A program made the position numbers and the translations under genes. The notes under the pieces are model-generated. The model had not been told where the DNA came from. It did no database searches and saw nothing but the letters and a program-made list of their open reading frames with translations. Below, piece after piece: positions 21,951 through 32,946 of a stretch of 59,553 nucleotides of DNA (its first letter is position 1; the number at the start of each line of letters is the position of its first letter). This DNA is from Oopsacas minuta (Eukaryota; Porifera; Hexactinellida; Lyssacinosida; Leucopsacidae): the NCBI GenBank assembly GCA_024704765.1, contig JAKMXF010000039.1:1-59553 (forward strand), given 5' to 3'.

Positions 21951-21968
21951 GGATCTCGTGCCTCTTAA

Positions 21969-21969
21969 N
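21969..21969. other. Single N, probable contig join
   Basis: A Tc3-like transposase fragment lies to the left. To the right, the hAT family A 3' terminus starts about 13 bases inside its usual end. Confidence 0.85.
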
Positions 21970-24645
21970 CCCTTCGTTGATAATTCCCTGGATTGAAATC
22001 TTAAAATCCCTGGATTTTTAACAATTTCCCTGGATTTACGGGCCCAATAATTGAATATATAAAATACACTTTATATTCTCCCATTTAGAATAATTCTAGT
22101 ATTTATTAATACCTATAAGTAATAATAGGGTCTGCACTGTGGCTTTCGGCCCTCGATTGGGTGAAAAGCTACATACAAAATTCGAAAGTAGTTTACTTTT
22201 CAAGAAGTAACAATAGTCTATAAAAGTATAGTTATGAATGATATCTAAAATATTCAATTCTCCTTTTCAAGGCTTTTCCGGGTAGCTTTCTTGGCAATCT
22301 CTATCAATTCTTCAGAAATAAGATCCTGACTTAAGTTACAAGCTGTATCGTGATTCATCTTTATATTGAGCAGATCACATGTTGTGGATGGGCTCAGTAA
22401 AGAACAGGAATCAGTCTCAATTTTTTTAACCAATGCTGAATAAACGTTCTGGATCAGCATTTGAATGCGGTAGGGTAAGAAGTATCTTTGAAAGTTTTGA
22501 TAAGTTAGAGTAAGCAAGAGGGGAATCAGAAAGATCTACTGAAGTAACCACTTACAACCTGCTCATTGTTGACCAGAAATGGTCAATAGCAGCTATATCT
22601 GTTGGGTTATATGATGGAAGCTGATTATCTGGTGTGATCTTATAAGCAACAAACTCTTGAATTATTTGGTCAATTTCCTCAGAAGTAGTAGTCATGAATT
22701 GTTTACAGAGGCGTGTAATGGATTGGATACAACAATGTGTACGATTACGAGGGTTAAGAAACGCTAAATCGCTTAATGTATCGTTCCTGTGAGGGAACTT
22801 AGCGAGCATTTTTGAGACAACAGTCTCAGAAAACAAGCAAACACTATCGTAGAACCTGTCACCCATTAAGGTGCCATGTATTTCATCTTCAAACTCTGAA
22901 ATAAGATCTAAAGTGTCATTCCCAACCACTAGACTATTTCTAGGTAACTGGTTCACTTTGTTACGATAGTCAATGGTTAGAATATCAGCTGTAGTGATAA
23001 TAATTTCAGGTTGTATAAAATTAGCTAAATAACCACGAAGAAGTAATAGTGTATCTTCTTTTATGGCACCGATGCGGCTAGCATGAGTTTGAAATATTAT
23101 AGTAAATTTGTTGAGTGGCTGAAGAGCGAAGTGTGTAAATGCACAAATTAATTTTACCTTCAAACTATTTAAAGAGTCAGCGACTCTTTTAGCACGGTTG
23201 TTTTTCGGTTCTATATCCATTTGCCTGTCAAAATATGCTCTCAAGGCTGGCCACTGTTCAAGCAAGCGTTTGAGGCACCTAAATAGGCTCAACCACCTGG
23301 TTGTGCAGTGCTTCAAAACTCTCACTGGTTTGATTTCCTCAAACTCAGCTTGGACAACAGAAAATTCTTCCTATCTCTTAGCACTATATTTGAAGTGGTA
23401 AAAAACATCAATAAGTAAAACATCCACAGATAAAGGGAGAGACTTTAGTGCAGCAGCAGCACCACACAAGTGAGCCAAGTGGCACAAGCACCCGAGACAG
23501 AACACGCGTGGTTGCTTTTCACGTATTCGATTAAGTACTGAGTTACGCGCTCCAACCATAACGTTTGCGGTATCTGACGCAAATCCGATCACATTTTCCC
23601 AAGGAAGATTACGTTCTTCGAAAACAGTGCTTAGAGCATCAAATAGATTTTGAGCTGTTGCAATATTACAAATTGGCATTGCCAGAAATCGTGTCATAGC
23701 TTGGTTGTTTCTATTGCACCAATATCTCACCAGGACAGTAAAATATTTATGATCTGTCATATCATTACCGCCATCACAAAGGATTGAAAATGGTTCAGAG
23801 CGGTATTTATCATTGACCATATTTCTAAGAGATGGAGGCAAAGCGTGAGTGATAATGGCTGTTGTTTTTGTTCGGGCACATGAATAAGAATGAGCAATGT
23901 GGCTAACAGGAAACATAACTTTAGTCAAATGAGTGAAGTGGTCTGCGACGAGGAAGGGCAAATTATGTTCTGCGATAAATAAGGAGAAATATATTTCTGC
24001 TGACATAACTTGTTTGTTCAAGGGGCTCAAAGATGCTGCAGCCACTAGTGCAGTAGAAATAGAAAGTTGTTCATCTACTTGACCTAACAAACTTTTATGT
24101 TTCGCTGTCTTTAGGTGACGATCTACTTCATGTTTCCCACCACCAGAAATACAAATATCAACTTGGCAAATCGTACAAAACGCAAAACCAATGCCATTCT
24201 TGCTTAGTTTCATTCTAACGCTGGCCCACTCTTCGGTACAATTGCAGAATCTTACACCCCCAACTTTTTTAATGTGGTCAAAAATCCCTATATGCACCGT
24301 TCAAGAACTCGTTGAGAGAAGTTGATAGAGCTAAAGAAATCCAAAATCGGATTAAAATTGACAAAGTTACGAAAAATTTACTCCCTAAGCCAAATCCTAT
24401 GGGGAAAATTGTATTACTCACTATAGTCAAATTGTATTCATTTATACATTACAATTACCATAGGAATGCTCATACTGTTGATATTGCGGTTATACACGCC
24501 TGTTACTCTACTCTTTCATGCTCATTTGTTTGCTATTCAGTGTATTTCACTGCAGGTAATTCTTGTTACTTTAAAGGAAAGCTGGTTATTACATAATTCT
24601 GTCTGCAACACTAAATATACAATGCAACATTTCATTTCATATTAT
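21970..24645 (-). mobile_element. hAT family A, fullest copy
   Basis: The 3' end (21970 onward) has CCCTGGATT subterminal repeats at about 21986, 22008 and 22029, and lacks only the outermost CAGACTTACCAA seen in the solo ends at 32404 and 40497. The minus-strand transposase (22254-24297) and about 350 bp of 5' sequence follow. Homology to the inverted copy at 27374-28119 ends near 24645. The 5' TIR was not recognised. Confidence 0.85.
22254..24297 (-). pseudogene. hAT family A transposase, nearly intact
   Basis: From ATG at 24297: a C2H2/BED-like finger (C41, C44, H61, H67 in FCTICQ...HLKTAKH), PFSILCDGGNDMTDHKYF with the first catalytic Asp, FASDTANVMVGARNSVL, and a Cys/His segment CLGCLCHLAHLCGAAAAL. 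An in-frame TAG sits at 23373-23371, after which the same frame continues through VLKHCTTRWLSLFRCLKRL. It ends its second open block at 22552 in IDHFWSTMSRL and meets another in-frame stop. The hAT dimerisation signature LPHSNADPERLFS follows around 22450. One extra base then shifts the frame before KKIETDSCSLLSPSTTCDLL (to 22254). Two stops and one 1-bp insertion therefore separate it from a full transposase of about 680 residues. Assembly error could account for some of these. Confidence 0.9.
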
Positions 24646-24690
24646 GCATGCAACTAAATTGCATCCTGTATGTGAAGTCGTTCAAACGTA

Positions 24691-24916
24691 CCATACTTGC
24701 CAACTGTTTCGTTGGTTGGCGGGACACCACGATTACTCGCCCCGAATATGCGTTGACTGCCAATGAGGCTAATGTCCAGCCAAAACTTGACAAAACCCTT
24801 AATTGTCCCTCTATTTTGTAGTCCAGTCTAATACAAATATGCTGTATCCGACGATGTCCCACTCAATTAGCCCCTTCTGTCCCGCATTTTATCCTCACTC
24901 ATGTTGGCAAGTATGG
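24691..24916. repeat. 226-bp MITE with CCATACTTGCCAAC ends
   Basis: CCATACTTGCCAACTG at the left and CCATACTTGCCAACAT (minus strand) at the right form a perfect 14-bp inverted repeat. There is no ORF. The parent family is unknown. Confidence 0.75.
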
Positions 24917-25989
24917 GGTTGACACTTGCCCTGTAATACCCCGATAATGTTTAGCCAGTGCAGAGCAAAAGTATCAAGTTTTGGATAGCTAATATCATAC
25001 GGGTGGTATTTCTTGCCTGAACCAGATGTGCGGGGTCAAATGTCTATTATAGATAAACATGAGCAAGTGTAATCAGTTTGTAACTGCAACACATTCTCAT
25101 TATAACGAAGTGTTCTGGACTGGTACGGAACCCGGTTACATTTCGTGATCTGCAGCAGGTTTATGGATCACTTTGTAATAGCGTGAGATTAGCCATATAA
25201 TTGATATTAGCTTATGACGGAAGTTTACAGAACAGGGCTTTATGAGGTGGTGCAACAGGTTCGGCGGTCGCTCCGAACCAATAATTAGCAATGTATATTA
25301 TTGGTGAGATGTGATGAATGCTGCAACAGTAAGTTTGTGATTCCTGCGTCCCTACAATGCCAGTATTATTAGACAGTCAACTCCGCTTAATTAGGACAAA
25401 TTCAGGTAACCGAGTGAAATTAGTAACTCACTCAAGACGATTTTCTCTTGATTTAGGAAGTTGTAATAAGCTACGTACTAGGTACATCGCCTAATTTGGG
25501 ATAAATATGGCCAAATCAAATTCTATTTACTACTTATTGTTATCGGAAGACAATATAACGATCCGAATGAGAAATTTATTTGATTATGGGATTATTTACA
25601 TAAATTTTCTTTACAACCAACAATCACCTAAAATATGGTAAATATGCTTGAGATTAAACATGAGAAGTGTGGTAAAAATATGTGGTTTCAGATGTAATTT
25701 CTATTGTATAGATTTGTTGATGTGTTCATAGTTCTGCCAGTATCTATTACATACGAAATTTAGTATAATTGGAATGCTGTTTGTCTGGTTACTGAGTTGA
25801 ACAACAAATGGTTTAGGAAAGTGGCATGCAAACCACATGTAATTATTACCTATACTTAAAGAATACATTCCAAACGATCATACAATGTATTTCGATCAAT
25901 CTTAAGTCAAGTATAAAAGGAATATCAGGGAAATAGAACTAACAAATCCTAATTATTCGAGTTGTGATATTTCTATTATAAAACCCTTA
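24917..25989. other. Non-coding flank of the Merlin-like ORF
   Basis: No gene. A pogo/Tigger-like end (CAGTCAACTCCGCTTAATTA) lies at about 25376-25395 and points right. Nothing else is recognised, and no Merlin-type TIR could be paired across the ORF. Confidence 0.5.
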
Positions 25990-26910
25990 ATGGCAGTTGC
26001 TCCATCGTTTCAACCTCTGCTGGTTCCTACAATATTTCCAGTTATTGAAGAAATTACCTTAAAACAACTTTTTCGTAATATCACTATTGATAAAGATACT
26101 TGTATAGCATGGCTCAAAAGTAACGGACTTTTAGCTACCGGGATGATGTGCAAATGCGGTAGAATTATGAGACCCGGAACATTTTCAGGTTTTGCAGATG
26201 GAAAGGGGTGGAGGTGCCCGGAAAAGTCATGCAAGAAATTCGCTTCGATGAGGATTGGCTCATTCTTTGAAGGTGCTCATATACCGTTAACTGAGTTGGT
26301 AGAATTTCTCTATTTCTGGGCCGATAATATGCAAACTACTGCCTTTTTACACAAGAATCTAGTGTGGGGAGAGCATACTATAACAGACTGGAAGAACTTC
26401 CTCAGAGACCTATGTGTTGAGGAATTTTTAGTCAATCCTCAACCAATTGGAGGGCCTGGGCATATTGTAGAAATAGATGAATCAAAGTTTGGACATCGAA
26501 AGTATTCAAGAGGTCGTATGCTATCAGGTCAATGGGTATTTGGAGGAATAGATAGAGAGACAAAAGATATCTTTATGATACCTGTTCAAGACAGGTCGGC
26601 TGCAACATTAGTCCCTCTCATCCAGAGATATATTCTTCCGGGCACTACCATACTTTCTGACGAATGGGCTTCGTATAATTCTATCCCCGCTGCAAGTTTT
26701 CAGCATCTCACCGTCAACCATAGTCTCAATTTTGTTGACCCTAATACAGGTGTACATACGCAAACAGTTGATAGTACATGGGGTGGTGCGAAGAAATGGC
26801 TGAGGAATTGCATGACTACTAACCCCATACCTTTAGATACTCACTTATCTGAAGTTTGTTGGCAGAATAATGTGGAGAAGCTAGTTTCTCCAACCTTATC
26901 ATGGAAATAA
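25990..26910 (+). CDS. Merlin / ISXO2-like (IS1595-type) transposase
   Basis: Uninterrupted 306-codon ORF. Residues about 53-85 form a zinc-ribbon-like stretch (CKCG...GWRCPEKSCKKFASMR) followed by GSFFEGAHIPL, typical of ISXO2-like transposases. The catalytic region begins HIVEIDESKFGHRKYSRGR (first Asp), then GQWVFGGIDRETKDIFMIPV, TTILSDEWASYNSI (second Asp) and LTVNHSLNFVDPNTGVHTQT. The third acidic position, normally Glu in TIExTW, is Asp here (VDSTWGGAKKWLR). Merlin elements are the eukaryotic relatives of IS1595/IS1016 and move by cut and paste with 8-9 bp duplications. This ORF has no introns and no stops, unlike every other transposase here. It sits between two inverted hAT copies. 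Recent insertion, or retention as a host gene, are both possible. Confidence 0.85.
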   Translation: MAVAPSFQPLLVPTIFPVIEEITLKQLFRNITIDKDTCIAWLKSNGLLATGMMCKCGRIMRPGTFSGFADGKGWRCPEKSCKKFASMRIGSFFEGAHIPLTELVEFLYFWADNMQTTAFLHKNLVWGEHTITDWKNFLRDLCVEEFLVNPQPIGGPGHIVEIDESKFGHRKYSRGRMLSGQWVFGGIDRETKDIFMIPVQDRSAATLVPLIQRYILPGTTILSDEWASYNSIPAASFQHLTVNHSLNFVDPNTGVHTQTVDSTWGGAKKWLRNCMTTNPIPLDTHLSEVCWQNNVEKLVSPTLSWK

Positions 26911-27341
26911 GGAAGCAATATCCAGTTGTCTAACTGTACCATACTTATGCTTTGGTGATTCTTTTGTAGCAGTACTTGTTATATTGTAGATTTGTAGTTA
27001 AAGTAGTGGATAGAAAGCTTAATACTAATTAGTTACTCCAAATATAACTACTACCCATAGTATTATATCCAGCCATGGGGTGTCATATATTTAATATTCT
27101 GTCTACTATCATAAGTAGAAATCCATGAAAACTTTGTTCCAACATTACTAACGCACCTGGAGAGAAGCTGGATCAATAACTATGCGATTAAATAGTACAT
27201 GAATTATTTCTAACATTGATACGAACACAAACGAACGATCAAAATTGGTTTGCCTTGACCGGAGTAATACAAATTAAACTACCATTTTAGGAAACAGAAT
27301 ATATGCAAATATATGTGTCATATCGGGAATTCCATTAACTA

Positions 27342-27365
27342 GGTCGAATTATCGAGGTGCCACTG
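27342..27365 (-). repeat. Pogo/Tigger-type terminal inverted repeat
   Basis: Minus strand, following a TA at 27366-27367: CAGTGGCACCTCGATAATTC and onward. CAGT-GG-ACCTCG with a TA target is the usual pogo/Tigger end. It abuts the 5' edge of the inverted hAT family A copy. A possible partner end is at about 25376. Confidence 0.6.
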
Positions 27366-27373
27366 TATAAAAT

Positions 27374-28119
27374 ATGAAATGAAATGTTGCATTGTATATT
27401 TAGTGTTGCAAAAGGAATTATGTAATAACCAGCTTTCCTTTAAAGTAACAAGAATTACCTGCAGTGAAATACACTGAATAGCAAACAAATGAGCATGAAA
27501 GAGTAGAGTAACAGGCGTGTATAACCGCAATATCAACAGTATGAGCATTCCTATGGTAATTGTAATGTATAAATGAATACAATTTGACTATAGTGAGTAA
27601 TACAATTTTCCCCATAGGATTTGGCTTAGGGAGTAAATTTTTCGTAACTTTGTCAATTTTAATCCGATTTTGGATTTCTTTAGCTCTATCAACTTCTCTC
27701 AACGAGTTCTTGAACGGTGCATATAGGGATTTTTGACCACATTAAAAAAGTTGGGGGGTGTAAGATTCTGCAATTGTACCGAAGAGTGGGCCAGCGTTAG
27801 AATGAAACTAAGCAAGAATGGCATTGGTTTTGCGTTTTGTACGATTTGCCAAGTTGATATTTGTATTTCTGGTGGTGGGAAACATGAAGTAGATCGTCAC
27901 CTAAAGACAGCGAAACATAAAAGTTTGTTAGGTCAAGTAGATGAACAACTTTCTATTTCTACTGCACTAGTGGCTGCAGCATCTTTGAGCCCCTTGAACA
28001 AACAAGTTATGTCAGCAGAAATATATTTCTCCTTATTTATCGCAGAACATAATTTGCCCTTCCTCGTCGCAGACCACTTCACTCATTTGACTAAAGTTAT
28101 GTTTCCTGTTAGCCACATT
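27374..28119 (+). mobile_element. hAT family A, inverted 5' half copy
   Basis: Reverse complement of 24645 down to about 23912 in the fullest copy, essentially identical: both encode the same 94-codon open stretch in the 5' region and the same first transposase residues. The transposase reading here runs from about 27733 (zinc finger FCTICQ...HLKTAKH) to VSHI at the N at 28120, where the contig ends. The 3' half is missing. Confidence 0.9.
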
Positions 28120-28120
28120 N
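28120..28120. other. Single N, probable contig join
   Basis: The hAT family A transposase stops here mid-gene. The right side is unrelated AT-rich sequence. Confidence 0.85.
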
Positions 28121-28377
28121 ACTTGAAGATTTCTGTCTATTTGAATTGCAATCCTAAGATTCCGGTAATATTGTACATAGTAGGTTTGCCGATAAGATTA
28201 AGACACGAAAACTTAATTGATGATTGCAGTTACTATACCTGAAGACATAACATGACTCTCACTTGTAGTATTCCAAACATTTAGTATAATGACCACCTCT
28301 ATTAACTCTATTTAGAAGGTTTTCTAATAGACAAATAACTCTTTTAAGCCTACATAGTATATAAATAAAATTTTGAT

Positions 28378-28482
28378 GGGTCATGACCTATTAACGCATG
28401 ACCCATGACCCACTGACCCATCTTAAAAAAGTGACCCATCTGACCCATTGACCCATGGGTCAGTGACCCATTTGCAGCTCTG
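28378..28482 (-). repeat. hAT terminus with TGACCCAT subterminal repeats
   Basis: Read on the minus strand from 28482 it begins CAGAGCTGCAAATGGGTCAC. The motif GACCCA recurs about nine times in both orientations through 28378. This has the shape of a hAT end: CAG terminus, then a dense array of a short motif. No coding part is attached. Confidence 0.65.
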
Positions 28483-28954
28483 AGGCTAGGTCTCTTTCAC
28501 TCTTTTCGATGCATACCTATCTATCAGGAAATGATGGTTGGACTCGCCCCTGATGAATTCCCATTTTATAATAACACATTTCTCATGTCTAGGCAGTTTA
28601 GCTCAAATTAGAAAGCTATATTTCGAGTTTGACATTATAAAATTATGGGGAAAGGTATGAAAACAACATAAATCACTTTCCACAAATAATTTATGTAAGG
28701 TAATATCGCCAATTGACTCCCCCAGGTTATGACTTTCTATTCAATAATAAAACTAAAATATTAATACACTTGATAATTCTAGAGATAATGTTTGACCCTA
28801 GTTTGAATACTTGACATTTTCCAATTTTGTTTCTTTTGTCCAGAATAAATTCCTGTGAAAAATCAAACAAATTTGTTTGTTATACTATGAAAATTACGTA
28901 CTGGGCCACTTACATAGCATATTCTAGTCAGGGTATACATTACTAATAAGTCTG

Positions 28955-29560
28955 CAGGGTTGCCAACTTTCCCCCTTTTGGTTTATTTACTCCCCCCTCT
29001 CCCGACCTCCCACCAAAAAATTTAAATTCCCACTGTTTTGGAATTATTTTCTATATTTAGATATGTGACATATATTTAGAAAATAATAATTTTTTGACTC
29101 TTATTACAGAATTTTTGATTTATTAAGCTAAATAAGACATCTCAAAGGAATTAGCTAAATTATGATGGCAACCTTTCGAATTTACTGAGTGTAAAGCTTA
29201 ATTATTTTGTGCCATGCTTTGATAATGAACTTAGTAAAAACTTTTGAAGATTTCCAATTCAGCGACATCCATTTACCACAAATAACACTAGTATGGAAAA
29301 CTAATTAATTATTAATCTAGCAATTTGGTTTTTGTTATATTATGTTCATACGAGGGTGAGGGAGAAATTTAAAAGGAAAACAATACATTAGGAGTATCAT
29401 AATCTTAGATATCCAAACATAATATATAATGGCATTTTATCGTTCTAATCAAGGATAAATGAATATAATAGTACATGCTTTGAGACCTCCGATTTTGGTC
29501 AACTCCTTCCAAAATTGTAAATACCTCGCGCTTTTTGGTTTTGAGATGTTGGCATCCCAG
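28955..29560. repeat. Non-autonomous hAT-like element, about 606 bp
   Basis: The left end CAGGGTTGCCAACTTTCC and right end CTGGGATGCCAACATCTC (minus strand) are inverted. Both flanks carry AGTCTG next to the element, consistent with a worn target-site duplication. The interior has no ORF. Confidence 0.6.
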
Positions 29561-30175
29561 AGTCTGTAGATTTATTCACCTTACTTTCAATTATCTTAAG
29601 TCCTAAGTAAGTAGGTGACAATTAGTATATCCAAATTCTTAAGTGGTTATTTTACAATGGTTCATTATGGCATTTCTGCTCCTGTAGGGTGTATTCTCTA
29701 TAATTTATTCATTTTAGGATTCGATAAGACAGCTTTCAATTTACGCACTCGAATCAATGTTTATAGTTGAATATAACCGGTATCTTTCATCTTCTGAATT
29801 CTTTGATAACTTAATTTTTGGACTATTCAGCTACCTTACGAGTCACGAATTATCGATTATTATGAAATCAGCAAAGCAATTATGAGTAGTTATATGGTCG
29901 GAGTGGAGTATTCGTACCCAGATAATTGAGGTAATCACAAGATATGAGATGTAAAATGATCAATCTGAAATCAGATTCAAGGAAAAAGGCAACTGAACTC
30001 TTGGTATCCGATGGCCCACAATTTTTATGGCGTTTTTGAACTGTACTCACTGTTTTAGTTCTCATTATTATTTTTCTCTAAATATCATGTATCCATATTT
30101 ATAAACAATTTAAATTTTGCTTCCATATTGATCCTGTACAGTTATTGACTCCTGGGGCTGTAGGCGAATCCTCAT
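29561..30175. other. Intergenic, nothing recognised
   Basis: AT-rich, without family matches. A minus-strand open stretch at 29880-30065 shows no recognisable motif. Confidence 0.4.
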
Positions 30176-32320
30176 TATCTAAGATCCGGGTATCGAATTC
30201 CTGAACACAGAATACCCGAGTATAAGCGGGTACCCGGGTATTTGAATTACAGTTAGATTACACGCTTATTTTCCTACCAAAAGAACAATAAGTCAAATAT
30301 TTTTAGAATCGCATTTATCATGTTCTCTACCCTTTATACCACAATATATGTTAGTCAATCATACTAAATAGCAATATGATTTAATACAATCGATAACCAA
30401 AGACTTATCGCATTATCTTGTTATCTACTAGTAGTAATTATTCTGCCAGTCCACTATTTTTTAGTATTCCTCAAATCACCTTCCAGAAAGAATAATGCAT
30501 CCAAGGAGGAGTCACTTAAACAAGATCTTAACTTTGTGTTAAAAGTGCCTGCTGCCGAAAATACTCTGTCAGCTTCTACACTGATAGGAGGGATTGTTCG
30601 AGCAACTGTAAATTCAAGGATTTACTACCAGTGACCTCAAAAGGGCTGAATTCTTTAGCCAGAAAATGAAAGTCATCTTAAAGAATTTTGTTTGTACTTG
30701 TGATTGTGGATTTGCTAATAGATTCTCTTAGTTAATCGAGCATTAGATGTTTAGAAGGAACAAGATTCAAATTTGATAATTCAGCGGTGTTATTAATTTG
30801 TGTTGTGTTAGCCTCAATAATATCATTAGTCTCCACTTGAATTGGGTATAGACGTTTAAGTATACCTTTAGCAGTCTTTAGCAGGTCGGATTACTTTATA
30901 GAATTATTGATAGATGCTGGATTAATGAGATATTCATTAATGCAACTATTTCAATTCATCTTCTGTCATCCATACGTTCCTTTAGGGTTTGAAATATATC
31001 AAGTGCCAGTTGTGATCCAATATTATCTATTTGTGAATACATGAAATTATATAATCCTTCTGCCGTTAATAGATTAGAATCTCGGCTACATAATGAAGCA
31101 ACTTCGATTTCTACAGGCTTCAGACATTCGTGGGTATCATCAAATATTTCCCATTCATATTCATAGATGACAATGCTGCATGCTACATCAATTAGTGCTT
31201 TACTTAATGGTTTTTCAGTTCCAAAAAAGCGCTCAATCGTAGTGCGTAAACTGCTTGATCTAGTTTTGCAATCAAGGATTAATTTCAATTCCTTTCCGTT
31301 TCGAATTTCCTTAACATAACCTTGGAGGATATCTTTTTGTTGGAGATTTTCTAAACAACCTTGCAATTATTCTGACTATTTATTACAAGGTTCAAATGAT
31401 ACTTTAGAATCGGGAATAAGATTTCTACATCATATAGGTCACAAATTTCATTATCATCATGAAGCATGTGATCGTGAAGTTCTTCATTAAATTCAGGGAT
31501 GAATTTCCGAGTATATCAACATTATCTTTAGTATTGGGATCATAGAGGACATCACAAACTGCAGGATTGATGGCATGAACAAAGCACATTTGGTGAATTG
31601 GTTTACAAAGTTTCCCATTTTGGCCATAACTGAGGCACCAGTTATCACTGCTACAAAGTGTTCATTTAGGTGAATATCGAATTCCTCAAGTTTAGATTCA
31701 AGAATTCCTTTTGCACTTTCAGCTAGAATGGCGTTTAATATTCTAGCAAGTCCAAGGATCCAAACTTGGAGTTTAAGATGGAGATTGACATTCATGCACC
31801 GTCTGTTGCAATTTAAGTGTATTCATCAAGAGTTATACTAAATCGAGCATTGTTCTCGAGTATTTCGGCCAATTCTTGCTAATAGAAGATTTCACTTATA
31901 AACTTAACTCTATAACTTTTATTGATATAGTAGAATGGCTCTTCGGTGACATAAAACCCTTTTGCTGATAAGGAGGACCTGATAAACCTACTCTGGGAAA
32001 TTCTTAAATAACTAAATCCTTCTTCTGCAGCTAATCGGGATAATATTTCACCTAGAGATTGCTGATTAGTGTAATCAAGTAGAGAAACTTGCTTATCATC
32101 CACTTTGATCCTCATACTTGAAAATGTGTCCCCCTTATCTTCTTGAGCATCATCGAGGTTGATGTTGAGTACAGAAAATATATATTTTTTAAAAGCACTT
32201 GTACTTCCACCACTACAGCTGAGAATATTACATGAAATGCATAGGGAACATTTTGCTTTTTCGTCATATCTCACTAAATGCATCGAAACAAATGATTCAG
32301 ATTTAGTCATTGCCATTTAT
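30176..32320 (-). pseudogene. BED-finger hAT transposase pseudogene
   Basis: Minus-strand hAT relic. The N-terminal block (31879-32316) starts MAMTKSESFVSMHLVRYDEK with a BED-like finger CSLCISCNILSCSGGSTSAFKK. LLDYTNQQSLGEILSRLAAE and SRFIRSSLSAKG follow. The middle block (31493-31795) has MNVNLHLKL, LEEFDIHLNEHFVAVITGAS and a MAKMG-x-FV segment, the catalytic neighbourhood. The third block (30956-31366) reads KELKLILDCKTRSSSLRTTI (normally CKTRWNSL), ALIDVACSIVIYEYEWEIF and LCSRDSNLLTAEGLYNFM. Frames shift between blocks, and more degraded sequence reaches about 30500. GGGTACCC-like repeats at 30184-30240 may be the 3' subterminal region. Confidence 0.8.
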
Positions 32321-32403
32321 CTTTCAACTTGATTATCAGTATTGTGTTAATTTTGAATAGGACTAAAAATTAATTTAGTATTCATAATCTATTTATTATA
32401 AAT

Positions 32404-32545
32404 TCAGACTTACCAACCCTTCGTTGATAATTCCCTGGATTGAAATCTTAAAATCCCTGGATTTTTAACAATTTCCCTGGATTTACGGGCCCAATAATTG
32501 AATATATAAAATACACTTTATATTCTCCCATTTAGAATAATTCTA
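32404..32545 (-). repeat. hAT family A 3' terminus at contig edge
   Basis: Starts CAGACTTACCAACCCTTCG and matches the 3' end of the fullest copy base for base from 32418 to the N (equivalent to 21970-22097). On the minus strand it is the outermost 142 bp of the element. The contig ends where the repeat enters the element body. Confidence 0.9.
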
Positions 32546-32546
32546 N
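32546..32546. other. Single N, probable contig join
   Basis: Directly follows 142 bp of hAT family A 3' terminus. Confidence 0.85.
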
Positions 32547-32946
32547 CGGCTGATCAAGAGGTTCCGTCATTGTAAGTTATAATTTCAAAGATATATTGTG
32601 ATGATTGTAATGAGAAAACGAATCTGGGTTAGAACTAGATCATTTTCTATTTATGTCCGAGGATTGCAAATATCACACGTGACCACACCCTGTTTGCTAC
32701 ATTCCTCTTTACCAAATATAGCTCTAAGAGTATTTACTTCGTGTGTGTTTACTTAATACTCACTATAACAATCTTTAGAATTCATATCATTAAATGGATT
32801 CATGGAATCATGTCATCTAAAATTAGAATTATCTATCCAATTAAGACTTTCCGTGTGCAGAAATAATTCTTAGAAAATTGATTATTAACGTGTACTTAGA
32901 TTAAATTAATTAACTAATATCATATTAAATTGACCAATTAAATTAG

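Larger units (their letters stand above)
19846..21968 (-). mobile_element. Tc3-like element carrying a nested Tc element
   Basis: The left end TACAGGGTTGAGCATAAGTT (from about 19846) resembles the CAAGGGTGGGGCATAAGTTC end of the intact-ended element 48956-50230. Coding sequence of that family resumes at about 21335. The 1.36 kb between (19952-21314) is a different Tc element. The text flanking the insertion (ATTATTCGATGTATCC against ATGTTCGATATAGC in the 48956 copy) confirms continuity. The right end is lost at the N at 21969. Confidence 0.75.

Noticed and set aside
25990-26910. Bacterial insertion sequence contamination
   Set aside because: The ORF shares a contig with eukaryotic hAT and Tc1 sequence and matches the surrounding AT-rich composition. 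Eukaryotic Merlin relatives account for it.
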